In this document: one piece after another, positions 51,785 through 60,225 of the stretch
How the letters are laid out: every line of letters begins with the position of its first letter
Numbering within the stretch: position 1 is the stretch's first letter
Assembly (NCBI RefSeq): GCF_036964905.1
Contig: NZ_JBALHR010000001.1
Location: forward strand, 372,001-436,000
Reading direction: 5' to 3'
Length of the DNA: 64,000 nucleotides
Source of the DNA: Gemmobacter denitrificans
Lineage (GTDB): Bacteria > Pseudomonadota > Alphaproteobacteria > Rhodobacterales > Rhodobacteraceae
Translations under genes and position numbers: made by a program
The notes under the pieces: model-generated
What the model was told of the DNA's origin: nothing
Seen by the model: only the letters and a program-made list of their open reading frames with translations
Databases searched by the model: none

Positions 51785-53152
51785 TTACATCAGCTTGCGA
51801 CGGCGTGTCACCTGAATATCCAGCTCTGTGATCTTTTTACGCAAGGTATTGCGGTTGATCCCCAAAAGATCGGCACATTTGGCCTGATTGCCGCCGGTGG
51901 CATCCAGTGCAATTTCGATCAACGGGGCCTCAACTTCGCGCAGGATACGCGTATAGACCCCCGGCGGTGGCAGGCTGCCCCCATGCAGATCGAAATACCG
52001 CTTCAGATGCCGCGCGACCGAGGCCGAAAGCCGGTCAGCATCGCCCATGCCCTTCATCGGTTCGGGCAGTGGCAGGCTGCCCAGGGCGGCCTCAACTTCG
52101 GCTCGCGTGATCTCGGGTTCCGATGCCGTGACCATCAGCCGCTTGAGCGTGTTTTCCAGCTGCCGCACATTGCCCGGCCAGCTGTAGCCGCGCACCAGTT
52201 CGCGCGCATCCGGGGCAAGCCGCCGCACCTGACCGAAATCGCGCTCGCCCCGGGCCAGGAAGTGATCGGCCAGCAGCGGAATGTCATCCACCCGTTCCCG
52301 CAACGAGGGCACATGCAGCGTGACCCCGCCAAGCCGGTAGAACAGGTCCTGCCGGAACCCGCCATTTTCCATCCGCGCCGCAAGATTGCCCTGCGACGTG
52401 GCCATGATGCGGGGCGCATTGTCGCCCAGCATGTCCAGCATGCGCACGATGCGGGCCTGTGCCTCGTCATCCAGATCGGCCACTTCGTCAAAAACCAGCG
52501 ATCCGCCACGCGCCCGTGACAGCAGGGTTGAAGGCCCGTCCATCCCGACCAGATCATTGGCCTGTGCCACCACGAAAGGCATGGTGCGGCGGTCGGAAAA
52601 ATCATGGATGGCGCGGGCAATCAGCGATTTGCCAGTGCCGCTTTCGCCGGTGATCAGCACCGGAAGATCGGTGTTCATCACACGTGCCACCAGCCGATAC
52701 AGCGCCTGCATGGCAGCCGTGCGCCCGACCAGCGGCAGATCATCCCCGGCCTCGCGCGGGGCTTGGGGCGCGGGTTTGGGCACCCGGCGCTTCACATCCA
52801 GCGCCCGGGCCGACCGTTTCATCAGATCAGGCAGATCAAAGGGCTTGGGCAGATAGTCAAAGGCCTCGGCCTCGGCGGCCTGAATGGCGGTCATGATGGT
52901 ATTCTGGGCCGAAATCACGATCACCGGCAGATCGGGGCGAATCTTGCCGATGCGCGGCAGGGCCTCCAGCCCGTTGCCATCGGGCATGACCACGTCAGAA
53001 ATGACCAGATCGCCCTTGCCCTCCTCCACCCACCGCATCAGCGTGATGAGCGACGAGGTGGCATGCACCTTGCAACCCGCCCGGGTCAGCGCCTGGGTCA
53101 GCACCGTGCGGATCGTGCGGTCGTCATCGGCAACCAGTACCGTGCCATCCAT
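51785..53152 (-). CDS. ntrC: nitrogen regulation response regulator NtrC lacking the GAFTGA loop
   Basis: 455 residues. Receiver with Asp53 (VISDVVMPDGNG); AAA+ domain with GESGTGKS (169-176) and VFDEVADLDDE (220-230); Fis helix-turn-helix (TGGNQAKCADLLGINRNTLRKKI). The stretch between 196 and 217 where sigma-54 activators carry GAFTGA reads ANDLVGMDGPSTLLSRARGG: the motif is deleted. This is the R. capsulatus type of NtrC, which activates the sigma-70 holoenzyme. Its ATG shares one base with the ntrB stop (TGATG). Confidence 0.95.
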   Translation of the reverse strand: MDGTVLVADDDRTIRTVLTQALTRAGCKVHATSSLITLMRWVEEGKGDLVISDVVMPDGNGLEALPRIGKIRPDLPVIVISAQNTIMTAIQAAEAEAFDYLPKPFDLPDLMKRSARALDVKRRVPKPAPQAPREAGDDLPLVGRTAAMQALYRLVARVMNTDLPVLITGESGTGKSLIARAIHDFSDRRTMPFVVAQANDLVGMDGPSTLLSRARGGSLVFDEVADLDDEAQARIVRMLDMLGDNAPRIMATSQGNLAARMENGGFRQDLFYRLGGVTLHVPSLRERVDDIPLLADHFLARGERDFGQVRRLAPDARELVRGYSWPGNVRQLENTLKRLMVTASEPEITRAEVEAALGSLPLPEPMKGMGDADRLSASVARHLKRYFDLHGGSLPPPGVYTRILREVEAPLIEIALDATGGNQAKCADLLGINRNTLRKKITELDIQVTRRRKLM

Positions 53153-54255
53153 CAGCCAGTTTCCTTCTTCTGCGCCTCACGCGGGGCGACAGGCAGGGAA
53201 ACACGGAACACCGTGCGGCCCGGGCCTGAATCCACCGCGATCCAGCCTTCATGTTCGGTAATGATCTTTGAGACGAGCGCGAGCCCCAGCCCCGTGCCGT
53301 TTTCCTTGCCGGATACGAAAGGTTCAAAGATGTCATCGGCGATGCCGGGCGGCAGGCCGGGGCCATCATCCATGATTTCCACCTGCAAGGGCAAAGCCCG
53401 CCCGGTGCCATCGCGCCGCCGCAGGCGCAGCGACAGGTCATACCGGGTGCGCAGTGTGATGGTGCCGCCCTTGTCACCCGCCGCCTCGGCCGCGTTCTTG
53501 ATGAGGTTGAGAAACACCTGCATCAGTTGGTCGGGATCGGCAAAGGTGGGCGGCAGCGAGGGATCATATTCCTCGACAAAGCGCATCCGCGCGGCAAAGC
53601 CGATCATCGCCGATTTCCGGGCCCGGTCCAGCGCATCATGAATGTTCACCGCGCGCCGCTCTGGCGGGCGCAGGTTGCCGAATTGCTCCACCTGCTCCAG
53701 CAGCTTCACGATGCGCCGGGTTTCCTCGACGATCAGATCGGTCAGTTCCTGATCCTCGGGGCTCAGCCCCATCGACAGAAGCTGCGCCGCACCTGAAATG
53801 CCGGCCAGCGGGTTCTTGATTTCATGCGCCAGCATCTCGGCCATGCCGATCGCCGATTTCGCCGCCGTCTTGGCCGCGCCAGCCCGGCCCAGCCGATCGG
53901 CGATTTCGCGGGGCGATATCAGCAGCATCAGCACATCCGGGTTATCGGCCATCGGCGCGATCTGCACCGTGCATTGCACCGGGGGCTTTTCGCCGCTCGT
54001 GACATCCACATCATTGATGAACAATGCCGACTGGTTGGCACGGGCACGGGCAAAGGCCTCGTCCATTTCCGCGTCGATATGGATACGGTCGAAAACCGGC
54101 TGGCCCTTCAGGCTGCGGGCCGATGCGTTCAGGAACAGTTCCGCCGCCGGATTGGTTTCGATGATGCGTCCGGCCTCTTCGATCAGCAGGGCCGGAATGG
54201 GCAATGACGCCCAGACGACCCCCGGCACCGGATAGGGTTGGCGGAACCCCTTCAT
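53152..54255 (-). CDS. ntrB: NtrB nitrogen sensor kinase
   Basis: 367 residues, soluble, no membrane helix. N-terminal PAS (SLPIPALLIEEAGRIIETNPAAELFL), then HisKA with His144 in AEMLAHEIKNPLAGISGAAQLL, and an HATPase domain with DQLMQVFLNLIKNAAEA, DDGPGLP and GTGLGLALV. It phosphorylates NtrC under nitrogen limitation and is switched to phosphatase by PII. Start ATG overlaps the dusB stop (ATGA), so dusB-ntrB-ntrC are translationally coupled. Confidence 0.95.
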   Translation of the reverse strand: MKGFRQPYPVPGVVWASLPIPALLIEEAGRIIETNPAAELFLNASARSLKGQPVFDRIHIDAEMDEAFARARANQSALFINDVDVTSGEKPPVQCTVQIAPMADNPDVLMLLISPREIADRLGRAGAAKTAAKSAIGMAEMLAHEIKNPLAGISGAAQLLSMGLSPEDQELTDLIVEETRRIVKLLEQVEQFGNLRPPERRAVNIHDALDRARKSAMIGFAARMRFVEEYDPSLPPTFADPDQLMQVFLNLIKNAAEAAGDKGGTITLRTRYDLSLRLRRRDGTGRALPLQVEIMDDGPGLPPGIADDIFEPFVSGKENGTGLGLALVSKIITEHEGWIAVDSGPGRTVFRVSLPVAPREAQKKETG

Positions 54256-55232
54256 GCGGCGGCCCTTTCCTGCTGGGCAAAGGCGGCGCGCAGCAGCCGG
54301 ATCACCTGCGCAGGGTCATCGCCCGTGATGATCGGCGCGCGCGCACCTTCAAGCCCCGCGGCCTCCAGATACCACAGCAGATGTTTGCGGGCGATCTTCA
54401 GGCCCAGCTCCAGCCCGTAGAACCCCAGCATGGCCTGATAATGGCCCACCACCAGATCGGCCAGGGCATCATTCTGCGGCACAACCGGGGCCGGGCGACC
54501 GTAAAGCGCCGCTGCCACCTGCGCCAGCAGCCAGGGCCGCCCCTGCGCGCCCCGCCCGATCATCACGCCATCCGCGCCTGATGCAGCCAAAGCCTGCGCC
54601 GCGCTGTCGGGGCTGGTAATGTCGCCATTGGCGATGACCGGCACGCCGACCGCTGCCTTCACCCGCGCAATGGCCGCCCAATCGGCCTGCCCCTTGTAGA
54701 ACTGGCAGCGCGTCCGGCCATGGATCGTGACCATCCGCACCCCGGCCGCCTCGGCCCGGCGGGCAAGTTCGGGGGCATTGAGCAGCCCATCATCCCAGCC
54801 CAGCCGGGTCTTGAGCGTGACCGGAACATCCACCGCCCCCACCACCGCATCAATCAGGCGCAGCGCATGGTCCAGATCCTTCATCAGCGCCGAACCGGAA
54901 TAGCCGTTGGTCACCTTCTTGGCCGGGCACCCCATGTTGATGTCGATGATCCGCGCGCCCTGACCGGCCACATATTTCGCGGCCTCTGCCATCCAGTAGG
55001 GCTCGCGCCCGGCCAGTTGCACCGAAGTCGCCGCCTGATCGAAGCCAAGCTCGGCCCGCGCCCGCGCCAGAGGACGGGCCTGCACCACTTCCTGGCTGGC
55101 GACCATCTCGCTGACCACCAAACCGGCCCCGAAAGAGGCCACCAGTTGCCGGAACGGCAGATCGGTGATTCCGGCCAGCGGGGCCAGAAGGACGGGCGGT
55201 TCAAGCGTGATGTCGGCCAGTTTTGCGGGCAC
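54252..55232 (-). CDS. dusB: tRNA-dihydrouridine synthase (NifR3 type)
   Basis: 326 residues from GTG 55232 (AAGGAAG 7-8 nt upstream). FMN-binding TIM barrel of the Dus family: LLAPLAGITDLPFRQL, DINMGCPAKKVTNGYSGSALM with the catalytic Cys, and VIANGDITSPDSAAQAL, VMIGRGAQGRPW. First gene of the classic nifR3-ntrB-ntrC operon; in R. capsulatus this gene was named nifR3 for its position, not for a nitrogen function. A promoter is proposed at 55261-55289. Confidence 0.95.
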   Translation of the reverse strand: MPAKLADITLEPPVLLAPLAGITDLPFRQLVASFGAGLVVSEMVASQEVVQARPLARARAELGFDQAATSVQLAGREPYWMAEAAKYVAGQGARIIDINMGCPAKKVTNGYSGSALMKDLDHALRLIDAVVGAVDVPVTLKTRLGWDDGLLNAPELARRAEAAGVRMVTIHGRTRCQFYKGQADWAAIARVKAAVGVPVIANGDITSPDSAAQALAASGADGVMIGRGAQGRPWLLAQVAAALYGRPAPVVPQNDALADLVVGHYQAMLGFYGLELGLKIARKHLLWYLEAAGLEGARAPIITGDDPAQVIRLLRAAFAQQERAAA

Positions 55233-55260
55233 GGCAGGACTTCCTTGTCTGTCAATTATG

Positions 55261-55289
55261 CAGCTAGCCTTTGCACAGGGTTGCGACAA
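55261..55289 (-). promoter_or_regulatory. candidate promoter of dusB-ntrBC
   Basis: Minus strand TTGTCG (55289-55284), 17-bp spacer, TAGCTG (55266-55261), about 29 nt before the GTG start of dusB. Confidence 0.45.
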
Positions 55290-55327
55290 AGGTGCAATGC
55301 TGCATTTCTGGGCGGAAACTTGTATTT

Positions 55328-55342
55328 GCCTAAAATATAGGC
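55328..55342. promoter_or_regulatory. GCCTA-N5-TAGGC inverted repeat in the dusB/ispDF spacer
   Basis: GCCTA-AAATA-TAGGC in an A/T-rich patch between the divergent dusB and ispDF genes. A possible operator, or part of the ispDF promoter. Confidence 0.3.
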
Positions 55343-55418
55343 TCTTTGCCCCGACTATGCCACCTGCATTGTCACCGGCGGTCGCATCCCCTAACACATG
55401 GGCGGGAAGGAGATCGCG

Positions 55419-56540
55419 ATGACCACAGCCGCCATCATCGTTGCAGCCGGGCGCGGCACCCGCGCCGGGGGCGAGATTCCCAAGCAATGGCAGAGCCTTG
55501 CCGGGCAGCCGGTCATTGCCCATACGCTGGCGGCCTTTGCGGGCCTGATGCGGGTGCTGGTGATCCACCCGGATGATCGCGCCCGCGCCTCCGGCCTACC
55601 CGCCGATCTGCTGGTCGAAGGCGGCGCAACACGGGCGGCATCGGTGCGCAATGCGCTGGAGGCACTGGCCGGGCGCGGTGTGACCCGGGTGTTGATCCAT
55701 GATGGCGCGCGGCCCCTGGTTGCGCCTGCGCTGATTGCCCGTCTGCAGGCGGCGCTGGACCACGGACCAGCCGCTGCCCCGGCGCTTGCGGTGACCGATG
55801 CGCTGTGGCGCGGCGATGCGTCGGGCGTGACCGGCACGCAGGACCGCAGCGGCCTGTTTCGCGCCCAGACCCCGCAGGCATTTGATTTCGCAACCATCCT
55901 TGCCGCACACCGGGCATATGGCGGCGATGCTGCCGATGACGTCGAGGTGGCCCGCGCTGCCGGCCTGCCCGTTGCCATCGTGCCCGGCGATGAAGACAAT
56001 CTGAAACTGACCTTCCCCGGCGATTTTGCCCGGGCCGAAGCGATCCTGAAAGGGCGCAGCATGGAAATCCGTCTTGGCAATGGCTATGACGTTCACGCCT
56101 TCACTCCGGGCGATCATTGCTGGTTGTGTGGTGTCAAGGTGCCGCATGACAAGGCGCTGCTGGGCCATTCCGATGCCGATGTGGGGATGCATGCCCTGAC
56201 CGATGCGATCTATGGTGCGCTGGCGCAGGGCGATATCGGGCGACATTTTCCGCCCTCCGACCCACAGTGGAAAGGCGCGGCGAGCCATATCTTCCTGCGC
56301 CATGCCATCGATCTGGCGCATCAGATGGGCTATCGCCTGCTCAATTGCGATGTGACGCTGGTCTGTGAGCGGCCCAAGATCGGCCCCCATGCCGAGGCGA
56401 TGCGGCAGGCGCTGGCGGCGATCATGGGTGTCGATCTGCACCGGGTCAGCGTCAAGGCCACCACATCGGAACGACTGGGCTTTACCGGGCGCGAGGAAGG
56501 CATTGCCGCCATCGCCACCGCAACCTTGGGGATGACATGA
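55419..56540 (+). CDS. ispDF: bifunctional IspD/IspF enzyme of the MEP pathway
   Basis: 373 residues from ATG 55419 (AAGGAGA upstream). The N-terminal IspD domain (about 1-215): AAIIVAAGRGTRAG, IPKQWQSL, VLIHDGARPLV. The C-terminal IspF domain (about 218-373): RLGNGYDVHAF, LLGHSDADVGMHALTDAIYGAL, DIGRHFPPSDPQW and ATTSERLGFTGREEGI. It makes CDP-ME from MEP and later closes the 2,4-cyclodiphosphate; fusion is normal in alphaproteobacteria. Coupled by ATGA overlap with pgpA. Confidence 0.96.
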   Translation: MTTAAIIVAAGRGTRAGGEIPKQWQSLAGQPVIAHTLAAFAGLMRVLVIHPDDRARASGLPADLLVEGGATRAASVRNALEALAGRGVTRVLIHDGARPLVAPALIARLQAALDHGPAAAPALAVTDALWRGDASGVTGTQDRSGLFRAQTPQAFDFATILAAHRAYGGDAADDVEVARAAGLPVAIVPGDEDNLKLTFPGDFARAEAILKGRSMEIRLGNGYDVHAFTPGDHCWLCGVKVPHDKALLGHSDADVGMHALTDAIYGALAQGDIGRHFPPSDPQWKGAASHIFLRHAIDLAHQMGYRLLNCDVTLVCERPKIGPHAEAMRQALAAIMGVDLHRVSVKATTSERLGFTGREEGIAAIATATLGMT

Positions 56541-57043
56541 CCAGCCTGATCTGCACCTTCTTTGGCGTGGGCCACCTGCGCCCCGCCCCCGGCACCTGGG
56601 GGTCGCTGGCCGCTGTCGTGCTGGCCGTCGCGGCCTATGAGGCGGGTCTGGCCCTGCTGGTGCCGCTGGGTGCACTGCTGGCTGCGCTTCTGGGCTTCTG
56701 GGCGGTGCCGCGCTATCTGGAAGGGCGCGGCGACACTGACCCATCCGAAGTGGTGATCGACGAGGTGGCCGGGCAATGGCTGGCGCTGTCTTTCACCTTT
56801 GTCCCGCTCTGGCAGCACCGGGTCGAGGCGCTGACATTCGGCGCATGGCCGGGCTGGCTGGTGCCCTTCCTGCTGTTTCGCCTGTTCGACATCTGGAAGC
56901 CCTGGCTGGTGGGCCGGGCCGACCGGCGGCATGATGCAAAGGGTGTCATGCTGGATGATCTCTGGGCCGGGCTGTTTGCCGGGATCGGATCGGTCATTCT
57001 GGCGGCAGTCTATCACATCTGGCTGAAACCGATGTTGGGGTGA
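56537..57043 (+). CDS. pgpA: phosphatidylglycerophosphatase A
   Basis: 168 residues. PgpA pattern: FFGVGHLRPAPGTWGSLAAVVLA at the N-terminus, DPSEVVIDEVAGQWLAL and FRLFDIWKPWLVGRAD, ending DLWAGLFAGI. Removes phosphate from phosphatidylglycerophosphate in the inner membrane to make phosphatidylglycerol. Overlaps ispDF by 4 bp and is followed by cinA after 4 bp, so the three are one operon. Confidence 0.94.
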   Translation: MTSLICTFFGVGHLRPAPGTWGSLAAVVLAVAAYEAGLALLVPLGALLAALLGFWAVPRYLEGRGDTDPSEVVIDEVAGQWLALSFTFVPLWQHRVEALTFGAWPGWLVPFLLFRLFDIWKPWLVGRADRRHDAKGVMLDDLWAGLFAGIGSVILAAVYHIWLKPMLG

Positions 57044-57047
57044 TGTT

Positions 57048-57530
57048 ATGATCTGCCAGCAAATCCTTGACCTTGCGCGGCGATCCTCATGCAGGATCGC
57101 AACCGCGGAAAGCTGCACCGCGGGCATGATTTCCGCAGCCCTGACCGATCTTCCGGGGTCGTCCGATGTGTTCGACCGCGGCTTTGTCACCTATTCCAAT
57201 GCCGCCAAGCAAGAGATGCTGGGGGTGCAGGCCAGCACGCTTGCCGCCCATGGCGCGGTATCGGAACAGGTGGCGGCAGAGATGGCCCTGGGGGCGCTTG
57301 GCCACAGCGCGGCGAAAATCGCGGTGGCGGTGACCGGAATCGCAGGCCCCGGCGGATCGGAGTTCAAGCCCGAGGGCCGGGTCTGTTTCGGTCTGGCTGT
57401 AACCGGGCGCCCGGTGCTGCTGGAAACCGTCGAATTCGGCCCCCTTGGGCGGGATCGCGTGCGCGCGGCCACGCGCGACCATGCGCTTGCGCTGATCCTG
57501 TCAGCCCTCGCCGATCCGCCCGTCATTTGA
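57048..57530 (+). CDS. CinA-family protein (nicotinamide-nucleotide amidase domain only)
   Basis: 160 residues, the C-terminal CinA domain alone: TAESCTAGMISAALTD, GFVTYSNAAKQEMLGV, VAVTGIAGPGG and GRVCFGLA. The catalytic Ser lies in ESCTAG. Deamidates nicotinamide mononucleotide to nicotinate mononucleotide in NAD recycling. The N-terminal MoCF-like pyrophosphatase half of long CinA is absent, like E. coli PncC. Its last 30 bp overlap the 3' end of the convergent AI-2E-family gene. Confidence 0.92.
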   Translation: MICQQILDLARRSSCRIATAESCTAGMISAALTDLPGSSDVFDRGFVTYSNAAKQEMLGVQASTLAAHGAVSEQVAAEMALGALGHSAAKIAVAVTGIAGPGGSEFKPEGRVCFGLAVTGRPVLLETVEFGPLGRDRVRAATRDHALALILSALADPPVI

Positions 57531-58571
57531 CAGCAGGATCGCAGCGGGCCGTGTCAGCGGGATCGCCCCCAGCACGGCAAGGATGATGACGGTCATCGGC
57601 ACCGCCAGCACGGCCCCCGGCAGCCCCCAAAGCGCATACCAGCTGGCAAGGCTGACCAGCACCATCATCGGGCTGAGATTGATCCGCCGCCCCATTACAT
57701 GCGGCTCGATCAGCGATCCGATGATGAATTGCAAGGCGGACAGGATGGCCCCGGTGATGACCGTATGCTGAATGTCGCCAGTCTGCGCCAGCGCCATCAG
57801 CGTGGGTGCCACCACCCCGGCCGCCGATCCGATATAGGGTGTGTAGTTCAGAACCCCGATATAGATGGCCCAGAACCCCGCAAGCTCCACCCCCATGGCG
57901 GCCAGCCCGAAATAGGACAGCACGCCAAGGACGATGTTGATCACCGTCTTGACCGCCAGAAAACCGCCGATCCGGCTGTTGATGTCGGATGTGATGGCAA
58001 TGATCCGTTCGGCCTGTTCGCCATTCGGGAACGCCATGTGCAGCTTGCGCACAAAGCCGCCATATTCGATCATCAGAAAGCTGGTATAGAGCAGGATCAG
58101 CACCAGCAGACCGCCCAGACTGCCCAGCGTGGCCAGAAACTGCCGGGCGATCCCCTGCAGATCGAAATTCGCGCCCAGGATCTGTGCCAATCCGCCGGGG
58201 ATCAGCTGATCGATCTGGAACCTTGCATCAAGTTCGGCCACCAACCCAATGATGTTCTGGGAATATTGCGGAATGCGCTGCACCAGAACCTCGCCATTCG
58301 ACCGCAGAGTATTGATCGTCAGGATGATCGCCACCACGAACAGACCCAGCACCACGGCATGATGCACGACGCGCGGCAACAGGTTCAGACCGGGCACCCG
58401 GCTCATCCAGTCCACCACCGCCCACAGCACGAAGGTGACCACCATCGCAAAGGCAATGGGGATCAGGATGGCCTGCGCGATATACAGCGCCAGAACCGAA
58501 AGCGCGATCAGTCCGGCAGCGGAAAAGGCGGCCACAATGGCCAGGGGCCGGGTTTCTATACGACGCGACAT
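57501..58571 (-). CDS. AI-2E family transporter (PerM/TqsA-like)
   Basis: 356 residues, about seven membrane helices. N-terminal pair (AAFSAAGLIALSVLALYIAQAILIPIAFAMVV), then the soluble middle part and the conserved C-terminal block VLNYTPYIGSAAGVVAPTLMALAQ, IIGSLIEPHVMGRRINLSPMMVLVSLASWYALWGLPGAVLAVP. Family members export AI-2 or act as Na+/H+ or other antiporters; substrate unknown. Start has a fair ribosome site and follows the Coq10-like gene by 9 bp, so the two are cotranscribed. The 3' end overlaps cinA by 30 bp. Confidence 0.9.
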   Translation of the reverse strand: MSRRIETRPLAIVAAFSAAGLIALSVLALYIAQAILIPIAFAMVVTFVLWAVVDWMSRVPGLNLLPRVVHHAVVLGLFVVAIILTINTLRSNGEVLVQRIPQYSQNIIGLVAELDARFQIDQLIPGGLAQILGANFDLQGIARQFLATLGSLGGLLVLILLYTSFLMIEYGGFVRKLHMAFPNGEQAERIIAITSDINSRIGGFLAVKTVINIVLGVLSYFGLAAMGVELAGFWAIYIGVLNYTPYIGSAAGVVAPTLMALAQTGDIQHTVITGAILSALQFIIGSLIEPHVMGRRINLSPMMVLVSLASWYALWGLPGAVLAVPMTVIILAVLGAIPLTRPAAILLSNDGRIGEG

Positions 58572-58580
58572 GACGACCTT

Positions 58581-59048
58581 TCAGCGCAAGGGGGAAGCGG
58601 CAGGCCCGTAAAGCTCGGCCGCGCGGCGTTCAAAGGCACGGACCACGCGCAACATCGCCTCGTTGAACACCACGCCGATGATGCCCTGAAGGATCGCATT
58701 GCGAAACTCGAAATCCACAAAGAATTCAATCTCGCTGCCGCCCGGCGCATCGCGAAACTGCCAGAAGCTTTTCATATGCCGGAACGGACCATCCAGATAT
58801 TCGGTATCGATCTTGCGCGCGACGGGCCAAAGCGTGACCCGGCTGCCGAACCTTTCGCGAAACACCTTGAAGCTGATGACCAGATCGGCCTCCATCACCT
58901 CGCCCTCCGGAGCAATGGGCTTGCGGGACCGGATGCGCGCGGCGGCCGTCCAGGGCAGGAATTTGGGGTAATTGCCCACATCGGCCACCAGATCGTACAT
59001 CTGCTGCGCCGTATAGGGCACGACGCGCGTTTCATGATGGGTGGGCAT
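58581..59048 (-). CDS. Coq10/RatA START-domain protein
   Basis: 155 residues from ATG 59048 (AAGGAAG upstream); the frame is open 57 bp further but without a signal. START/SRPBCC fold: RVVPYTAQQMYDLVADVGNYPKFLPW, VSFKVFRERFGSRVTL and SFWQFRD...VDFEFRNAILQGIIGVVF. Homologues are called RatA toxin in E. coli and Coq10 in mitochondria and bacteria; ubiquinone binding is the better supported role in alphaproteobacteria. There is no RatB antitoxin-like gene beside it. Confidence 0.88.
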   Translation of the reverse strand: MPTHHETRVVPYTAQQMYDLVADVGNYPKFLPWTAAARIRSRKPIAPEGEVMEADLVISFKVFRERFGSRVTLWPVARKIDTEYLDGPFRHMKSFWQFRDAPGGSEIEFFVDFEFRNAILQGIIGVVFNEAMLRVVRAFERRAAELYGPAASPLR

Positions 59049-59114
59049 GTGGCTTCCTTGGTGACTTTCCTTTCCGGTTTTGTGTAAATGCTTGCGCAAA
59101 ATCAAGGGGCCGCC

Positions 59115-59654
59115 ATGCCGCAGAGACCATATGTGATCGATCAGATGATTTCGGCCAAGGCCATCGCCGCACGGGTGGAGGCCTTGGCTGCCGAGATCAC
59201 GGCAACTTATGCGGGAACCGACAAATTGGTCGTGGTGGGCCTGCTGCGCGGGTCCTTTGTCTTTATCGCTGATCTGGTGCGCGAAATCGACCTGCCGGTC
59301 GAGGTCGATTTCATGGAAGCGTCAAGCTATGGCGATGCCATGCACAGCAGCCGAGAGGTGCGCATCCTGAAGGATCTGCGCGGCGAAATCGCGGGGCGCG
59401 ATGTTCTGGTGGTCGAAGACATCGTCGATACCGGCTTTACCCTGCATCATGTGAAGAACCTGCTGCTCAGCCGTGACCCCCGGCGGCTGGAGGTCTGCGC
59501 GCTGCTGGACAAACCTTCGCGCCGCGAAGTGCCGATCAAGGCCACATGGACGGGGTTCGAAATTCCCGATGAATTCGTGGTGGGCTATGGGATCGATTTT
59601 GCGCAGCGCAATCGTAACCTGCCCTATATCGGCAAGGTGCGTTTCACCGAATGA
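59115..59654 (+). CDS. hpt: hypoxanthine phosphoribosyltransferase
   Basis: 179 residues from ATG 59115 (AAGGGG 6 nt upstream). PRTase signature VLVVEDIVDTGFTLHH binds PRPP; GLLRGSFVFIADLVREI and VDFMEASSYGDAMHSS (flexible loop) are typical of HPRT, and VVGYGIDFAQRNRNLPYIG is the C-terminal purine-binding region. Salvages hypoxanthine, probably also guanine. Overlaps the Mug gene by 4 bp (ATGA). Confidence 0.95.
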   Translation: MPQRPYVIDQMISAKAIAARVEALAAEITATYAGTDKLVVVGLLRGSFVFIADLVREIDLPVEVDFMEASSYGDAMHSSREVRILKDLRGEIAGRDVLVVEDIVDTGFTLHHVKNLLLSRDPRRLEVCALLDKPSRREVPIKATWTGFEIPDEFVVGYGIDFAQRNRNLPYIGKVRFTE

Positions 59655-60175
59655 TCCTGCCCGATCTTCTGGGCCCTGGGCTGCGGGTCGTGTTCTGCGG
59701 CACGGCGGCGGGCCGGGTATCGGCGCTGCGCGGGCATTACTATGCGGGGCCGGGCAATCAGTTCTGGCCTCTGCTGGCCGAGTTTGGCCTGACCCCGCGC
59801 CGCCTGCGCCCCGAAGAAGATCACCTTGTGCAGCGGTTTGGCATTGGCCTGACCGATCTGGCCAAAACAGCCAGCGGCGCGGATGCCGAAATACCGCAGG
59901 CTGCCTGGGATGCGCCCGGCCTGATCGCCAAGGTGAACCTTCATGCGCCGGAATTTCTGGCCTTCACCAGCCTGACGGCGGCGCGGCTGGCACTTGGGGC
60001 CAGGACAGTATCGGCAGGCCCGCTGCCAGACGATCCGCGCCTGCCGGGCATCCGGCTTTGGGCGCTGCCCTCACCTTCGGGGCGCGCGCGCGGGCATTTC
60101 CGGAAAGACCCCTGGCGGGCCTTGGCCGAGTGCCAGCGCTCGGACCAAGGTCCGCCCCCCGATCAAGCCGGGTGA
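59651..60175 (+). CDS. Mug/TDG-type DNA glycosylase with altered catalytic motif
   Basis: 174 residues, coupled to hpt by an ATGA overlap. The fold is Mug/TDG (LRVVFCG, AGPGNQFWPLL, VQRFGIGLTDL, LPSPSGRARGHF). In E. coli Mug the first motif is GINPG with catalytic Asn18; here it is GTAAG (17-21), so the Asn is replaced by Ala. The second motif NPSG is SPSG. Either the protein uses other residues, as some Mug-like variants do, or it binds without cutting. Family membership is clear; activity is open. Confidence 0.82.
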   Translation: MILPDLLGPGLRVVFCGTAAGRVSALRGHYYAGPGNQFWPLLAEFGLTPRRLRPEEDHLVQRFGIGLTDLAKTASGADAEIPQAAWDAPGLIAKVNLHAPEFLAFTSLTAARLALGARTVSAGPLPDDPRLPGIRLWALPSPSGRARGHFRKDPWRALAECQRSDQGPPPDQAG

Positions 60176-60225
60176 CGTCGGGCCGGATCGGGGTTAGGCT
60201 TGGGCCCAAAGCGATGGGGGTTCTG

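Noticed and set aside
58581..59048. RatA toxin of a toxin-antitoxin pair
   Set aside because: No RatB-like partner is adjacent; the START fold fits a Coq10-type ubiquinone-binding protein better.
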